Assembly (NCBI RefSeq): GCF_000017565.1
Contig: NC_009719.1
Span: 186,001 to 250,000 of the forward strand
Direction of reading: 5' to 3'
DNA: 64,000 bases
Origin: Parvibaculum lavamentivorans DS-1
GTDB lineage: Bacteria; Pseudomonadota; Alphaproteobacteria; Parvibaculales; Parvibaculaceae
Below are positions 50,358-60,178 of the stretch, one piece after another. The notes beneath the pieces are model-generated. The model saw only the letters and a program-made list of their open reading frames with translations. It searched no databases and was not told where the DNA came from. Within the stretch, counting starts at the first letter, position 1. Each line of letters opens with the position of its first letter. The position numbers and the translations under genes were made by a program.

Positions 50358-50367
50358 GAAAATTCCT

Positions 50368-50685
50368 CTAGATACCCGTCACGAGAAAATCGATAGCGGC
50401 GATGATTTCGTCCCTGCGGTGAGAGAGCGACGCCACAATGTCGCCGCCGAGGAACGATGTCGATATGCCCGCGATTTCCAGCGTCGAGAGAATGAGCTTT
50501 CTTCCCTCGATTTCGAAAATCGGGTTCAGGCGGCTGATAGGCAGTTCAGCCCGCGATAGCGGAACGAGAGGGACAACGACGCGCAGGGCCCGCGTCTCGA
50601 TCACCTCGTGTTGCAAAAGCAGGAAGTATGGAATGGCCTCGCGGCTGGCGGCATTCCTGTTCCGATAGACATCGAATTGCGCCAT
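50368..50685 (-). CDS. ccdB: CcdB-type toxin (DNA gyrase poison)
   Basis: 105 residues, CcdB length. MAQFDVYRNRNAASREAIPY, VVVPLVPLSRAELPISRLNP and the C-terminal IDFLVTGI match CcdB, whose final residues contact gyrase. It should trap DNA gyrase in a cleavage complex unless bound by CcdA. It starts 11 bases after the ccdA stop on the same strand, the normal antitoxin-toxin order. A chromosomal copy inside the split ribosomal-protein region suggests acquisition. Confidence 0.9.
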   Translation of the reverse strand: MAQFDVYRNRNAASREAIPYFLLLQHEVIETRALRVVVPLVPLSRAELPISRLNPIFEIEGRKLILSTLEIAGISTSFLGGDIVASLSHRRDEIIAAIDFLVTGI

Positions 50686-50696
50686 TCACCCGTTTC

Positions 50697-50924
50697 CTAG
50701 AAACGGCGAAGGCCGTCGCTCCATACACCGTCTCGCTCGATCCGGCGGTTGAAAGCTTCGATGGCGTCCCGGTTTTCCTCTACCCAGCGTTTGCGCTCTT
50801 CCTCGCGGGCGCGGGTTCGCAGCACTTCTTCGAAGGTCGCGGAAAGATTGATATCCAGCGCCCGCGCCTTGGCGAGGAGGTCGGCATCGATGCTGAGATT
50901 GACGGCTTTCTTTGGCATGCGCAT
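50697..50924 (-). CDS. ccdA: CcdA-type antitoxin
   Basis: 75 residues. N-terminal ribbon-helix-helix DNA-binding part (KKAVNLSIDADLLAKARALD) and a C-terminal toxin-binding helix (EERKRWVEENRDAIEAFNRR, then DGVWSDGLRRF). It neutralises CcdB and autorepresses the operon. Two in-frame ATGs (50924 and 50918) both lie within the perfect palindrome at 50917-50937; the first is listed because it is nearer to a GAGG, although spacing is long. A short leader or leaderless expression is possible. Confidence 0.88.
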   Translation of the reverse strand: MRMPKKAVNLSIDADLLAKARALDINLSATFEEVLRTRAREEERKRWVEENRDAIEAFNRRIERDGVWSDGLRRF

Positions 50925-50937
50925 ATGTTATGCGCAT
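50917..50937. promoter_or_regulatory. 21-bp perfect palindrome covering the ccdA start (autoregulatory operator)
   Basis: ATGCGCATA (50917-50925) and TATGCGCAT (50929-50937) are perfect inverted arms around TGT and contain the ccdA start codon(s). A further half-like ATGCGCGT lies at 50943-50950 and TCATGCG at 50954-50960. Ribbon-helix-helix antitoxins bind such dyads cooperatively. Covering the start codon means binding could block translation initiation or transcription start. Confidence 0.75.
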
Positions 50938-50986
50938 GCCTCATGCGCGTCAATCATGCGGATGGCTGGAAACTGCCGCCTCGTGC

Positions 50987-51014
50987 TTGACCTCGCGGCT
51001 TTTTCCCTTATAAA
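50987..51014 (+). promoter_or_regulatory. Sigma-70 promoter for rpmI-rplT
   Basis: TTGACC (50987-50992), 16-base spacer and TATAAA (51009-51014). Transcription would start near 51021, giving a leader of ~130 bases before rpmI that includes a GAATTC-N6-GAATTC repeat (51094-51111) and room for L20-mediated feedback. Confidence 0.65.
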
Positions 51015-51152
51015 TCCGCGCCTTCGGGGCCGCCCGGCTTGTAGGGCATGCCGTGGCCGCCCGTATGCCAAGACCCGGACCCGCCCATATCTCGAATTCT
51101 TCAATGAATTCAAGGTCTTCAGCGCGGGTTCCTTTAGAACACGGAGAGCAAA

Positions 51153-51353
51153 ATGCCCAAACTGAAGACCAAGAGCGGGACCAAGAAGCGCTTCAAACTT
51201 ACCGCTTCAGGCAAGGTCAAGCGCGGTCAGACCGGCAAGCGTCACGGGATGATCAAGCGGACCAACAAGCAGATCCGGAACAAGCGCGGCACCACGATTA
51301 TGGCTGATGCCGATGCCGCGCGCGTGATCAAAAACTTCATGCCTTACGCGTGA
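51153..51353 (+). CDS. rpmI: 50S ribosomal protein L35
   Basis: 66 residues, very basic, with the L35 pattern [20 protein letters not shown] and [18 protein letters not shown]. It is a late-assembly protein of the large subunit. The ribosome-binding site is GGAG seven bases upstream. It is cotranscribed with rplT (29-base gap) but separated from infC by ~6.9 kb, where many bacteria have infC immediately before it. Confidence 0.97.
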   Translation: MPKLKTKSGTKKRFKLTASGKVKRGQTGKRHGMIKRTNKQIRNKRGTTIMADADAARVIKNFMPYA

Positions 51354-51382
51354 ACCGGAACACCTGAAGAGGATTTGAAAAC

Positions 51383-51739
51383 ATGTCGCGCGTCAAAAGG
51401 GGCGTTACAGCACACGCCCGCCACCGCAAGATCATCAAAAAGGCGAAGGGCTATTACGGCCGTCGCAAGAACGCCTTCCGCACGGCCAACCAGGCCGTCG
51501 AGAAGGCCGGCCAATATGCCTATCGCGACCGCCGCACCAGAAAGCGCAATTTCCGCGCCCTCTGGATCCAGCGCATCAACGCCGGTGTCCGCGAGCACGG
51601 CCTGACCTATTCGCGATTTATCGACGGCCTCGCCAAGGCTGGCATCGAGGTGGACCGCAAGGTTCTCTCCGACATCGCCATCCATGAGCCCGAGGCCTTC
51701 AAGGCTCTGGTCGAGCAGGCGCAGGCCGCACTCAAGTAA
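51383..51739 (+). CDS. rplT: 50S ribosomal protein L20
   Basis: 118 residues. [40 protein letters not shown] and the [20 protein letters not shown] helix are conserved L20 sequence. It is needed for large-subunit assembly and in E. coli represses the rpmI-rplT operon by binding the leader mRNA. It is followed by a 214-base gap with two hairpins and then pheST. Confidence 0.97.
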   Translation: MSRVKRGVTAHARHRKIIKKAKGYYGRRKNAFRTANQAVEKAGQYAYRDRRTRKRNFRALWIQRINAGVREHGLTYSRFIDGLAKAGIEVDRKVLSDIAIHEPEAFKALVEQAQAALK

Positions 51740-51790
51740 GAGTGCCGGAACAGACTGAAGCCTGACGTCAGAGCCAGTCACCCGTCGAGA

Positions 51791-51812
51791 GCCCGCGCGA
51801 TTTTGCGCGGGC
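51791..51812 (+). other. GC-rich hairpin in the rplT-pheS intergenic region
   Basis: GCCCGCGC (51791-51798) pairs with GCGCGGGC (51805-51812). Outer CGAGA/TCTCG can extend the stem. No T-run follows. A second hairpin (CCGGG/CCCGG with inner CTGCA/TGCAG) is at 51875-51904. These may be a weak terminator and leader structure for pheS. Confidence 0.5.
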
Positions 51813-51953
51813 GCATCTCGGGGGTGAGGCGGATCGCCGGTCGACATTCGTTCGCACGCCGTTTCCCTCATGGTCCGGGATGCCTGCACAGATGCAGGGC
51901 CCGGCGGTTTGAGTGAACCCGATTGCGCGAAACGATCCTGAGCCGGTGAAACC

Positions 51954-53039
51954 ATGACCGACGATCTCGAAAAGCTCGAAGCGGAATTCGCGAGAGCCAT
52001 CGCCGATGCGGTGGACAGCGATACGCTGGAAGCCGTGCGCGTGGCCGCGCTCGGCAAGAAGGGCCGCGTCTCCGATTTGATGAAGGGCCTCGGCTCCATG
52101 TCGCCGGACGAGCGCAAGGAGATGGGCCCGAAGCTCAACGGTCTGAAAGACCGGCTGACGGAGGCGCTTGGCCAGCGCAAACAGGCGCTGCACGAGCAGG
52201 CGCTGGAAGCGCGGCTCGCGGGCGAGAAGATCGACGTGACGCTGCCCGTGCGCGAGAATGCGCTGGAGGCCGGCCGCATTCATCCGCTCAGCCAGGTGTG
52301 GGACGAGGTCGTCGCGATTTTCGCCGATATGGGCTTTGCGGTGGAGCAGGGCCCGGACATCGAGACGGATCACTATAATTTCGGTGCTCTGAATTTCCCC
52401 GAAGGCCATCCGGCGCGGGAAATGCACGACACCTTCTATTTCGAGCCGAAGGCGGATGGCTCACGCATGCTGCTGCGCACGCATACGAGCCCGGTGCAGG
52501 TGCGCACCATGGAAGCGGGCAAGCCGCCCTTCCGATTCATCTGCCCCGGCCGCACCTATCGAAATGACAGCGACCAGACGCACACGCCGCAGTTCCACCA
52601 GATCGAGGGCCTTGTCGTCGACGAGACGACGCATATGGGCCATCTGAAATGGACGCTGGAGGAATTCCTGCGCGCCTTCTTCGAGGTGGACGGCGTCGAA
52701 CTGCGCATGCGTCCCTCCTTCTTCCCCTTCACCGAACCGTCGATGGAAGTCGATGTGCGCTGCGCGCGCCTCGGCAATGAAATCCGCATCGGCGAGGGCG
52801 ACGACTGGCTGGAAATTCTCGGCTGCGGCATGGTTCACCCGAACGTGCTGCGCGCCGCCGGCATCGACCCGGAAAAATATCAGGGCTTCGCCTTCGGCAT
52901 GGGGATCGACCGCATCGCGATGTTGAAATACGGCATCCCGGACCTGCGCGCCTTCTTCGAGGCCGATCTGCGCTGGCTGCGCCATTACGGCTTCTCGGCG
53001 CTGGATGTGCCGACACTGGCGGGAGGGCTCTCGTCGTGA
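51954..53039 (+). CDS. pheS: Phenylalanyl-tRNA synthetase alpha subunit
   Basis: 361 residues. N-terminal coiled-coil ([20 protein letters not shown]), [20 protein letters not shown], class II motif 2 ([33 protein letters not shown]) and motif 3 ([20 protein letters not shown]). With PheT it charges tRNA-Phe. The 4-base overlap with pheT (ATGA, read as GTGA at the junction) couples them. Confidence 0.97.
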   Translation: MTDDLEKLEAEFARAIADAVDSDTLEAVRVAALGKKGRVSDLMKGLGSMSPDERKEMGPKLNGLKDRLTEALGQRKQALHEQALEARLAGEKIDVTLPVRENALEAGRIHPLSQVWDEVVAIFADMGFAVEQGPDIETDHYNFGALNFPEGHPAREMHDTFYFEPKADGSRMLLRTHTSPVQVRTMEAGKPPFRFICPGRTYRNDSDQTHTPQFHQIEGLVVDETTHMGHLKWTLEEFLRAFFEVDGVELRMRPSFFPFTEPSMEVDVRCARLGNEIRIGEGDDWLEILGCGMVHPNVLRAAGIDPEKYQGFAFGMGIDRIAMLKYGIPDLRAFFEADLRWLRHYGFSALDVPTLAGGLSS

Positions 53040-55474
53040 AGTTCACACTGTCCTGGCTGAAACAGCCGCTCGAAACGGAAGCAACGCTCGACGAGATCGT
53101 CGAACGCCTGACCATGCTCGGCCTCGAGGTCGAAGGCGTCGAAGACCCGGCGAAGAAACTCGGCGTCTTCACCGTCGCCAAGGTGCTGGAAGCAAAGCCG
53201 CATCCCGACGCCGACAAGCTGCAGGTGCTGAAGGTCGAAGCACTGGTCGAAGGCGAAGTGAAGCAGTTGCAGGTGGTCTGCGGCGCGCCGAACGCGCGCG
53301 CGGGACTGACCGGTGTGTTTGCACCGCCCGGCGCGACTATCCCAGCCAACGGCATGGTGCTGAAGCCGACGAAAATCCGCGGCGTCGAATCGAACGGCAT
53401 GATGTGTTCGGAGCGCGAGCTTGAACTCTCCGACGAGCATGAGGGCATCATCGACCTGAAAGGCGACTGGAAGGTCGGCACGCCGGCGGCTGAAGTTTTG
53501 GGCCGCAATGATCCCGTCATCGAAATCGCGATCACGCCGAACCGCCCGGATTGCCTAGGCGTCTACGGTGTCGCACGCGATCTCGCGGCGGCGGGCCTCG
53601 GACGTTTGCGTGAGGGCAATTTCCCGCCGGTGCAGGGCAAGTTCGAAAGCCCCATCGGCATCAAGCTGGAATTCCCGTCGGGTGCTGAAAACGCCTGCCC
53701 GGTTTTCGCCGGACGCCTGATTCGCGGCGTCAAGAACGGGCCATCGCCGGACTGGCTGCAGAACTGGTTGAAGGCTGTCGGCCTGCGCCCGATCAATGCG
53801 CTGGTCGACATAACGAACTTCATTTCGCTCGATCGCGGCCGTCCCTTGCATGTTTACGACGCATCGAAACTGACCGGCGATATCCGTGCGCGGCTCGGCC
53901 GCGAAGGCGAGAAGCTTGTTGCGCTCGACGGCAAGACCTACGACGTGAAGCCGGACTATTGCGTCATCGCAGACGACGCGCGCGTGCTCGGCCTTGCGGG
54001 CGTGATGGGTGGCGAGGAAAGCGGCTCGACGGCGGAGACGGTGGACGTTTTCATCGAGAGCGCGTATTTCGATCCCTATCGCACGGCGCGGACAGGCCGC
54101 GACACAGGCATCATCTCCGATGCGCGCTACCGCTTCGAGCGCGGCGTCGACCCGCAATTCGTGCGTCCGGGCCTCGAACTCGCGACGAAGATGATCCTCG
54201 AATTCTGCGGCGGCGAGCCGTCGAACATCGTTGTGGCGGGCGAGGAGCCGGATACGTCGAAGACAATCGACTTCGATCCCGCGCGTATCGAGAAACTGAC
54301 GGGCCTTTCGCTGCCGCAATCGGAAACGATGCGCATTCTCTCCGCGCTCGGCTTCAAGGTTCTCGAAGAGGGAAGCCGGAAGCTTTCGGTGTCGGTCCCG
54401 TCATGGCGCCCGGATATCGACGGGCAGGCCGATCTCGTGGAAGAAGTCGTGCGCGTGCACGGCCTCAACGAAGTGAAATCGGTCGCCCTGCCACGGCTTC
54501 ATGCGGTGGCAAAGCCGGTGCTCTCATCGCGCCAGCGCCGCGAACGCATGGCGCGCCGGGCACTCGCCGCGCGTGGGCTGGTCGAGGCGGTGACCTGGTC
54601 GTTCATTCCGGAACGCGATGCGGTTCTCTTCGGCGGCGGCAATGCGGCGCCGTTGCTGAAACTCGCCAATCCGATTTCCGCCGATATGAGCCATATGCGG
54701 CCGAGCCTTCTCGCGGGTCTCATTGCCGCAGCGGGCCGCAACATGGCGCGCGGTTTCCCGGACGTGGGGATGTTCGAGGTCGGGCAGCAATTCGAGAGTG
54801 ACGAGCCTTCGGGCCAAGTGCTGGCGGCAAGCGGCATAAGGCGCGGTACGGCGCGGCCGCAAGGCGCGGGCCGCCACTGGCAGGGCAAGAGCGGGCCCGC
54901 CGAGGCGATGGACGCGAAGGCGGATGCCGTCGCGCTGCTCGCGGCGCTCGGCGCGCCGGTCGCGAACTTCCAGATCGGCGCCGACGCACCCGCCTGGTAT
55001 CACCCGGGCCGTTCGGGCGTCTTCCGTCTCGGGCCGAAGAACGTCATCGGCTATTTCGGCGAGCTGCATCCACGCGTGCTGGACGATATGGACGTGGCAG
55101 GCCCGATTGTCGGTTTCGAGATTTTCCCGGATGCGATCCCCGAACCGAAACGGAAACCGACGCGGGCAAAACCGCCACTGGAGCTTTCCGATCTTCAGCC
55201 GGTGCGGCGCGATTTTGCCTTCGTCGTCTCGGAGGGCGTGACGGCGGACCAGCTTCTGCGTGCGGCGAAAGGTGCGGACAAGAAACTCATCACGGACGTC
55301 TCGCTCTTCGACGTCTTCGAAGGCGGCTCGCTTGGCGAGGGACAGAAGTCGCTCGCCATCGAAGTGACGCTGCAGCCGGTCGAGAAGACGCTGACGGACG
55401 AGGAAATCGACGCCGTGTCGAAACGCATCGTCGTGGCGGTGGAGAAAGCGACCGGAGGCGCGTTGCGCGGCTAA
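53036..55474 (+). CDS. pheT: Phenylalanyl-tRNA synthetase beta subunit
   Basis: 812 residues, full bacterial length. An N-terminal EMAP/OB tRNA-binding domain (~40-150: [20 protein letters not shown]), the B3/4 editing domain (~215-375: [39 protein letters not shown]), the B5 domain and catalytic-like core, and a C-terminal anticodon-binding FDX-ACB domain (~715-812: [20 protein letters not shown]). It edits Tyr-tRNA-Phe. Start GTG at 53036 overlaps pheS. Confidence 0.97.
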   Translation: MKFTLSWLKQPLETEATLDEIVERLTMLGLEVEGVEDPAKKLGVFTVAKVLEAKPHPDADKLQVLKVEALVEGEVKQLQVVCGAPNARAGLTGVFAPPGATIPANGMVLKPTKIRGVESNGMMCSERELELSDEHEGIIDLKGDWKVGTPAAEVLGRNDPVIEIAITPNRPDCLGVYGVARDLAAAGLGRLREGNFPPVQGKFESPIGIKLEFPSGAENACPVFAGRLIRGVKNGPSPDWLQNWLKAVGLRPINALVDITNFISLDRGRPLHVYDASKLTGDIRARLGREGEKLVALDGKTYDVKPDYCVIADDARVLGLAGVMGGEESGSTAETVDVFIESAYFDPYRTARTGRDTGIISDARYRFERGVDPQFVRPGLELATKMILEFCGGEPSNIVVAGEEPDTSKTIDFDPARIEKLTGLSLPQSETMRILSALGFKVLEEGSRKLSVSVPSWRPDIDGQADLVEEVVRVHGLNEVKSVALPRLHAVAKPVLSSRQRRERMARRALAARGLVEAVTWSFIPERDAVLFGGGNAAPLLKLANPISADMSHMRPSLLAGLIAAAGRNMARGFPDVGMFEVGQQFESDEPSGQVLAASGIRRGTARPQGAGRHWQGKSGPAEAMDAKADAVALLAALGAPVANFQIGADAPAWYHPGRSGVFRLGPKNVIGYFGELHPRVLDDMDVAGPIVGFEIFPDAIPEPKRKPTRAKPPLELSDLQPVRRDFAFVVSEGVTADQLLRAAKGADKKLITDVSLFDVFEGGSLGEGQKSLAIEVTLQPVEKTLTDEEIDAVSKRIVVAVEKATGGALRG

Positions 55475-55503
55475 CAGGTTGCGGCGCTTCGGGAGGGAGT
55501 CGC

Positions 55504-56328
55504 ATGGAACTCAAGACCATCCGCTACGAGCTCACTGACGGCATCGCGACGGTTACGCTGTCGCGCCCCAAACGGCGCAATGCCTGGACGGGCCGGATGC
55601 ACACCGAATATCGCTGGGTGCTGGCGGAAGCCGACAAGGACCCTGCGGTCCGCGTCATCGTCGTGACGGGAGATCCGGAGGGGCAGGCCTTTTGCGCGGG
55701 TGCGGATATGGCCGCGCTCGAAGGCCATTCCGAGAAGGGCCGCTACGACAGCGGCACCACGGCGGACATTGCAAAGCCGGGCTTCGGCGTCGCGCCCGAA
55801 TTCGACGCGACTTTTGCCTATCATTTCGGGCTGACGAAACCCGTCATCGCCGCCATCAACGGGGCGGCGGCGGGCGTCGGTCTCGTGCTTGCGACCTTTG
55901 CCGATCTGCGCTTCTGCGCGGCCGGCGTGAAATTCACCGCCGCGCATGGGCGTTTCAACTTCCCGGCGGAATTCGGCCTCTCCTGGGTGCTGCCCCGGAT
56001 CGTCGGCCTGACCCATGCCAATGACATCCTGCTCTCCAGCCGCGTCTTCACCGCCGAGGAGGCTATGGAAATGGGCTTCCTCAACAAGCTGCTGCCGCCG
56101 GAAGGCCTCATGCCGCATGTCATGGATTATGCGCGGAAGCTGGCGGACGGCGTCTCGCCGGGTTCCCTCCGGGAGACCAAAAAGCAGATTTATACCGACC
56201 TCCACAGGGATGCGGCAGGCGCTGTCACGGCCGCCGAGCGCCTGTTGGAGGAGATGATCAAGCACCCGGACTACAAGGAGGGGGTAAAAGCCTGGATGGA
56301 GAAGCGCCGGGCCGAGTGGCAGGGCTAG
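55504..56328 (+). CDS. Enoyl-CoA hydratase/isomerase family protein
   Basis: 274 residues, crotonase fold. The oxyanion-hole segments are GQAFCAGADMAALEGHS and NGAAAGVGLVLATFADLRFC; ITVTLSRPKRRNAWT-like start and FGLSWVLPRIVGLTHANDIL are typical. The glutamates usually needed for hydration are not clearly placed, so isomerase or other crotonase chemistry is possible. It follows pheT by 29 bases with GGGAGG upstream of the ATG and precedes lepA, but is not part of the translation machinery. Confidence 0.88.
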   Translation: MELKTIRYELTDGIATVTLSRPKRRNAWTGRMHTEYRWVLAEADKDPAVRVIVVTGDPEGQAFCAGADMAALEGHSEKGRYDSGTTADIAKPGFGVAPEFDATFAYHFGLTKPVIAAINGAAAGVGLVLATFADLRFCAAGVKFTAAHGRFNFPAEFGLSWVLPRIVGLTHANDILLSSRVFTAEEAMEMGFLNKLLPPEGLMPHVMDYARKLADGVSPGSLRETKKQIYTDLHRDAAGAVTAAERLLEEMIKHPDYKEGVKAWMEKRRAEWQG

Positions 56329-56403
56329 AAGCGCCCGAAAGGCCGCAATTGGCTTGCAACCCAGCCAATGCTATATGGGCGCTTCCGAGCATCAGTAGGC
56401 CCC

Positions 56404-58206
56404 ATGACCGATCTCTCTCATATCCGCAATTTCTCGATCATCGCCCATATCGACCACGGCAAGTCGACGCTTGCCGACCGGTTGATTCAGCTCTGTGGCG
56501 GCCTGTCCGTGCGGGAAATGAAGGAGCAGGTGCTCGACTCGATGGATATCGAGCGTGAGCGCGGCATCACCATCAAGGCGCAGACGGTCCGCCTCGACTA
56601 CAAGGCCGCGAATGGCGAGATGTATGAGCTCAACCTCATCGACACGCCCGGCCATGTCGACTTCGCCTATGAGGTGAACCGCTCTCTGGCGGCCTGCGAG
56701 GGCTCGCTGCTGGTCGTGGATGCCAGCCAGGGCGTCGAGGCACAGACCCTGGCCAACGTCTATCACGCGCTCGACGTGAACCACGAAATCGTGCCTGTGC
56801 TCAACAAGATCGACCTGCCGGCCGCAGAGCCCGCGAAGACACGCCAGCAGATCGAGGATGTGATCGGCCTCGACGCATCGGAGGCGGTGGAGATTTCAGC
56901 CAAGAGCGGCATCGGCATTCCGGACGTGCTGGAGGCGATCGTCAATCGCTTGCCGCCGCCGAAGGGTGACCTTTCCGCGCCGTTGAAGGCGATGCTGGTC
57001 GACAGCTGGTATGACGCCTATCTGGGCGTTGTCGTACTCGTCCGCATCATCGACGGCGAGCTGAAGAAGGGCCAGCGCATCAAGATGATGGGCACCGGCG
57101 GCACATATACGATCGACAATGTCGGCATTTTCCGGCCGAAGAAGGAGACCGTCGCCAGCCTGACACCGGGCGAGATCGGCTTCTTCACGGCATCGATCAA
57201 GGAAGTCGCGGATACGCGGGTCGGCGACACGGTGACGGAAGAAAAACGCCCCTGCGCGCAGGCGCTGCCCGGCTTCAAGCCGGCGCAGCCGGTGGTCTTC
57301 TGCGGCTTGTTCCCTGTGGACGCTGCGGAGTTCGAAGATCTGCGCGATGCCATGGGCCGCTTGCGGCTCAACGATGCGAGTTTCGAATTCGAGATGGAAA
57401 CCTCTGCGGCACTTGGCTTCGGCTTCCGCTGCGGCTTTCTGGGGCTGCTGCATCTCGAAATTGTGCGTGAGCGGCTGGAACGCGAATTCAACATCGATCT
57501 CATCACTACCGCGCCCTCGGTCATCTATCAGTTGCATATGAACGACGGCTCGATAATCGAGATGCATAACCCGGCGGACATGCCGGACACGATGAAGATC
57601 GACCACATCGAAGAGCCGTGGATCCGCGCGACAATCCTCGTGCCGGACGAATATCTGGGCGCAGTGCTGAAGCTTTGTGAAGACCGGCGCGGCCATCAGG
57701 TCGACCTCACCTATGCAGGCTCGCGCGCGATGCTGGTCTACCGCCTGCCGCTCAACGAAGTCGTGCTCGATTTTTACGACCGGTTGAAGTCCGTCAGCCG
57801 TGGCTATGCGAGCTTCGACTACCACATCGAGGGCTACGAGACGGGCGATCTTGTCAAGATGACCATCCTCGTCAATGAGGAGCTGGTCGATGCGCTTTCG
57901 ACCGTCGTACACCGCAGCCGCGCCGAACAGCGCGGCCGGGTGATGTGTGAGAAGCTCAAGGAACTGATCCCGAAGCACCTCTTCAAGATTCCAATCCAGG
58001 CGGCAATCGGCGGCCGCATCGTGGCGCGTGAAACGATCTCGGCCATGCGCAAGGACGTGACGGCGAAGTGCTATGGCGGCGACGTGAGCCGCAAGCGCAA
58101 GCTGCTGGACAAGCAGAAAGAGGGAAAGAAGAAGATGCGCCAGTTCGGCCGCGTCGAAATCCCCCAGGATGCTTTCATCTCGGCACTAAAAATGGACGCC
58201 AACTAG
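56404..58206 (+). CDS. lepA: Elongation factor 4 (LepA), back-translocating GTPase
   Basis: 600 residues. GTPase motifs are G1 AHIDHGKST (14-22), [14 protein letters not shown] (switch I), DTPGHVDF (G3) and NKIDLP (G4). EF-G-like domains II-V follow, and the LepA-specific C-terminus ([40 protein letters not shown]). It reverses erroneous translocation and acts in ribosome biogenesis. ATG 56404 starts [11 protein letters not shown]; an upstream ATG is out of the family start. A strong terminator follows. Confidence 0.97.
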   Translation: MTDLSHIRNFSIIAHIDHGKSTLADRLIQLCGGLSVREMKEQVLDSMDIERERGITIKAQTVRLDYKAANGEMYELNLIDTPGHVDFAYEVNRSLAACEGSLLVVDASQGVEAQTLANVYHALDVNHEIVPVLNKIDLPAAEPAKTRQQIEDVIGLDASEAVEISAKSGIGIPDVLEAIVNRLPPPKGDLSAPLKAMLVDSWYDAYLGVVVLVRIIDGELKKGQRIKMMGTGGTYTIDNVGIFRPKKETVASLTPGEIGFFTASIKEVADTRVGDTVTEEKRPCAQALPGFKPAQPVVFCGLFPVDAAEFEDLRDAMGRLRLNDASFEFEMETSAALGFGFRCGFLGLLHLEIVRERLEREFNIDLITTAPSVIYQLHMNDGSIIEMHNPADMPDTMKIDHIEEPWIRATILVPDEYLGAVLKLCEDRRGHQVDLTYAGSRAMLVYRLPLNEVVLDFYDRLKSVSRGYASFDYHIEGYETGDLVKMTILVNEELVDALSTVVHRSRAEQRGRVMCEKLKELIPKHLFKIPIQAAIGGRIVARETISAMRKDVTAKCYGGDVSRKRKLLDKQKEGKKKMRQFGRVEIPQDAFISALKMDAN

Positions 58207-58231
58207 CAGCTCGGCTTCTGCCCTGAACAAG

Positions 58232-58263
58232 AAAAGGCCGCCCGGTGAAACGGGCGGCCTTTT
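58232..58263. terminator. Bidirectional terminator after lepA
   Basis: AAAAGGCCGCCCG (58232-58244) and CGGGCGGCCTTTT (58251-58263) form a 13-bp perfect stem with a 6-base loop and T/A tracts on both sides. Confidence 0.94.
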
Positions 58264-58283
58264 CCTTTGCCGATGTCAGGTGT

Positions 58284-58580
58284 TCAGTCGCCGCGGCGCA
58301 GCAGGGCAAGGAGCCCCGCCAGCACGATACCGATGATGCCGAGGACGCCCCAGGCGGGAAACGCCATGACTTCACCCATCGGTCCCTTGAGACCTTCCGG
58401 AGCGCCGGACCCGATCCAGGAGACGAAAGCGTCGCGACTTCCTTCATGCACCAATGCCCAGAATTCGCTGAACGACCGCATGGTCACCTCGCCAGCTTCC
58501 AGCGAAAGTAACGCATCCGAACCCAGCGCCATCAGGGCTGCAATAATGAAAAGAAGTCCAATCAGTCTGAAAACGACCAT
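58284..58580 (-). CDS. Conserved small membrane protein of unknown function
   Basis: 98 residues with two hydrophobic helices: ~1-25 (VVFRLIGLLFIIAALMALGS) and ~74-94 (AWGVLGIIGIVLAGLLALL), joined by an amphipathic loop with FSEFWALVHEGSRDAFVSW. It ends in RRGD, so the C-terminus is probably cytoplasmic. I do not recognise a function; similar two-helix proteins occur in other Alphaproteobacteria. It is convergent with lepA across the terminator. Confidence 0.65.
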   Translation of the reverse strand: MVVFRLIGLLFIIAALMALGSDALLSLEAGEVTMRSFSEFWALVHEGSRDAFVSWIGSGAPEGLKGPMGEVMAFPAWGVLGIIGIVLAGLLALLRRGD

Positions 58581-58776
58581 GGCACTCGAGCCCCCCAGCC
58601 CTACGCAGTGTTATAGAAACGAACGGAGGAAACCGTACCCGTATCGAGTGTCCCAAACAAGCACACTCATATGAAGAAGTTCGTAGGATCAAAGGCATAA
58701 AGACGGTTATCCCGGTTGATTCAGGACTTTTGTCGCGTATAGTGCCGCGCGCTATCGCCCCTCAACGGGCGAGTCC

Positions 58777-58866
58777 GGAGGGGTGGCCGAGTGGCTGAAG
58801 GCGCACGCTTGGAAAGCGTGTATACGGGAAACCGTATCGAGGGTTCGAATCCCTCTCCCTCCGCCA
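58777..58866 (+). tRNA. tRNA-Ser (anticodon GGA)
   Basis: 90 bases including encoded CCA. Acceptor GGAGGGG with the 3' TCCCTCC, anticodon stem-loop CACGC-TTGGAAA-GCGTG (anticodon GGA), a long class II variable arm (TATACGGGAAACCGTAT) and the T arm GGTTCGAATCC. Confidence 0.97.
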
Positions 58867-59051
58867 GCCCGAATGTTATGTAAAATCAAATATTTAGGAA
58901 ATCCGGACCCGTGCATTCTAGTGAGTGCGCCTGACGCGGGTGCGGGATTTTCCGGGAGAGCCCTGCTGAGACGGAGCGGCAATACCGCCAGTTGCGGCAG
59001 ATTTGCTACAGCCAATTCTGAATCATGGTTAACGCGAGCGAAGCCGGGAAG

Positions 59052-59624
59052 TCAGTTTGTCCGCGCTACGGAAATGGCGCGGCGTGGCTTCAGATAAGCC
59101 GTGTCAGTGAAAGTGATCGTCTCGGTAATCGCTTCGCTGATGGGAGAAACATAGGAATAAGTGACCTCGGCCATGATGACGCTCGACCCGGCTGTCGTGA
59201 GACCGGAGGGCAAAGAGACGGTTGAACCCGTCGATCGCGGCGCAATGTTGAGGCCGTCGCTCCATGCCACCTTGGCTATGTTGCTCGAATAGGCCACGAC
59301 GCTCGTGATCCGCACCTTGAGCGGAGTGGTGCTGAAAGGAGCGAGAATGGCGGAGCTGGCGGCGAAGATGTCGGCAAGATCCGAATTGCTGATCGAGGTT
59401 GCCTGGGCGGTAATGTCCGCAGCCGTATAGGCAACCGACGTCACACGCCTGTTGGCTGTGAGCATATTGGTGGTTTCGATCGATCCGAAATAGAACGCGA
59501 TCATGACGGGAAAGATGAGGGCGAACTCGACTGCCGCGATGCCCGCGCAATTGCGCAGGAAGCGCTTGAGCCCGCGGGCGGTGAGCATTTGCTTTGGTGA
59601 AACCTTCTGCTGCATGACCATCAT
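59052..59624 (-). CDS. TadE/TadG-like minor pilin protein
   Basis: About 190 residues. The pseudopilin-type segment CAGIAAVEFALIFPVMIAFY, followed by the helix YFGSIETTNM, is the TadE-like signature with a G-x4-E-F processing motif. The rest is a periplasmic domain (SNSDLADIFAASSAILAPFS; VTYSYVSPISEAITETITFT). TadE-like proteins are assembled with the Tad/Flp pilus. The start may be the GTG at 59627, overlapping the upstream tadE stop; ATG 59624 follows it directly. No ribosome-binding site is visible, implying translational coupling. Confidence 0.82.
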   Translation of the reverse strand: MMVMQQKVSPKQMLTARGLKRFLRNCAGIAAVEFALIFPVMIAFYFGSIETTNMLTANRRVTSVAYTAADITAQATSISNSDLADIFAASSAILAPFSTTPLKVRITSVVAYSSNIAKVAWSDGLNIAPRSTGSTVSLPSGLTTAGSSVIMAEVTYSYVSPISEAITETITFTDTAYLKPRRAISVARTN

Positions 59625-59626
59625 CA

Positions 59627-60178
59627 CTACGTCGTCGGAACGGCGGTGCTGAAGGGCTCGTTGCGAAACGCAACGCTGGCGGCGATAAGGCGGCCGTTAC
59701 CTTGCACGTTGGAAAGCCCGATAAGTCCGGGGCTCATGACGCCCCAGGTGTAGTAGACACGGACAAGGACGATGTCGCCCGCGTTGCCCGGCTGGAAAAC
59801 AGTGTTTTCGACGACATTGCCGTTTGCGTCGATCAGAGGCGGAAAGCTGACACCGTTGAAACTGGTGAAATTCCGCACGTCAACGCGAAGATCGGATGCG
59901 CAATTGCTGACCAGCGTCATCCGGTCGCAAATGTAGCCCTTGAACTGGGCTTCCGACATTCCGCCCGCCTGAACCTGTCCCGTGCGCACCAGGCGTCCGG
60001 CATCCGCGACGACGCTGTCGAGGTTCGAGGTCGCAAAATAAACAATGCAGGTTTCGATCAACGCATAGAGAAGCGCGAAGAAGGGAATCGCGAGCATGCT
60101 GAATTCGACGGCGACGCTGCCTTCCTTTGCGCGAATGAAGCCGAACCGCCGTCCTTGCCGTCCCTTTTTGGCATTCAT
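59627..60178 (-). CDS. TadE-like minor pilin protein
   Basis: 183 residues. A basic N-terminus (MNAKKGRQGRRFGFIRAKEG), the TadE segment GSVAVEFSMLAIPFFALLYA (G-x4-E-F prepilin-like) and a periplasmic domain with four cysteines (IETCIVY, YICDRM, NCASDL), some of which could pair. It is a minor pseudopilin of a Tad apparatus, processed probably by a CpaA/TadV-type peptidase encoded elsewhere. It is upstream of a second TadE-like gene and divergent from the vWA-type TadG gene. Confidence 0.82.
   Translation of the reverse strand: MNAKKGRQGRRFGFIRAKEGSVAVEFSMLAIPFFALLYALIETCIVYFATSNLDSVVADAGRLVRTGQVQAGGMSEAQFKGYICDRMTLVSNCASDLRVDVRNFTSFNGVSFPPLIDANGNVVENTVFQPGNAGDIVLVRVYYTWGVMSPGLIGLSNVQGNGRLIAASVAFRNEPFSTAVPTT

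Noticed and set aside
51870-51941. 23-residue ORF in the pheST leader, considered as an attenuation leader peptide
   Set aside because: It contains no phenylalanine codons, so it cannot sense Phe-tRNA charging.
58777-58866. tRNA-Ser as an integration site for a genomic island
   Set aside because: No integrase gene and no repeated tRNA 3' end sequence found downstream.
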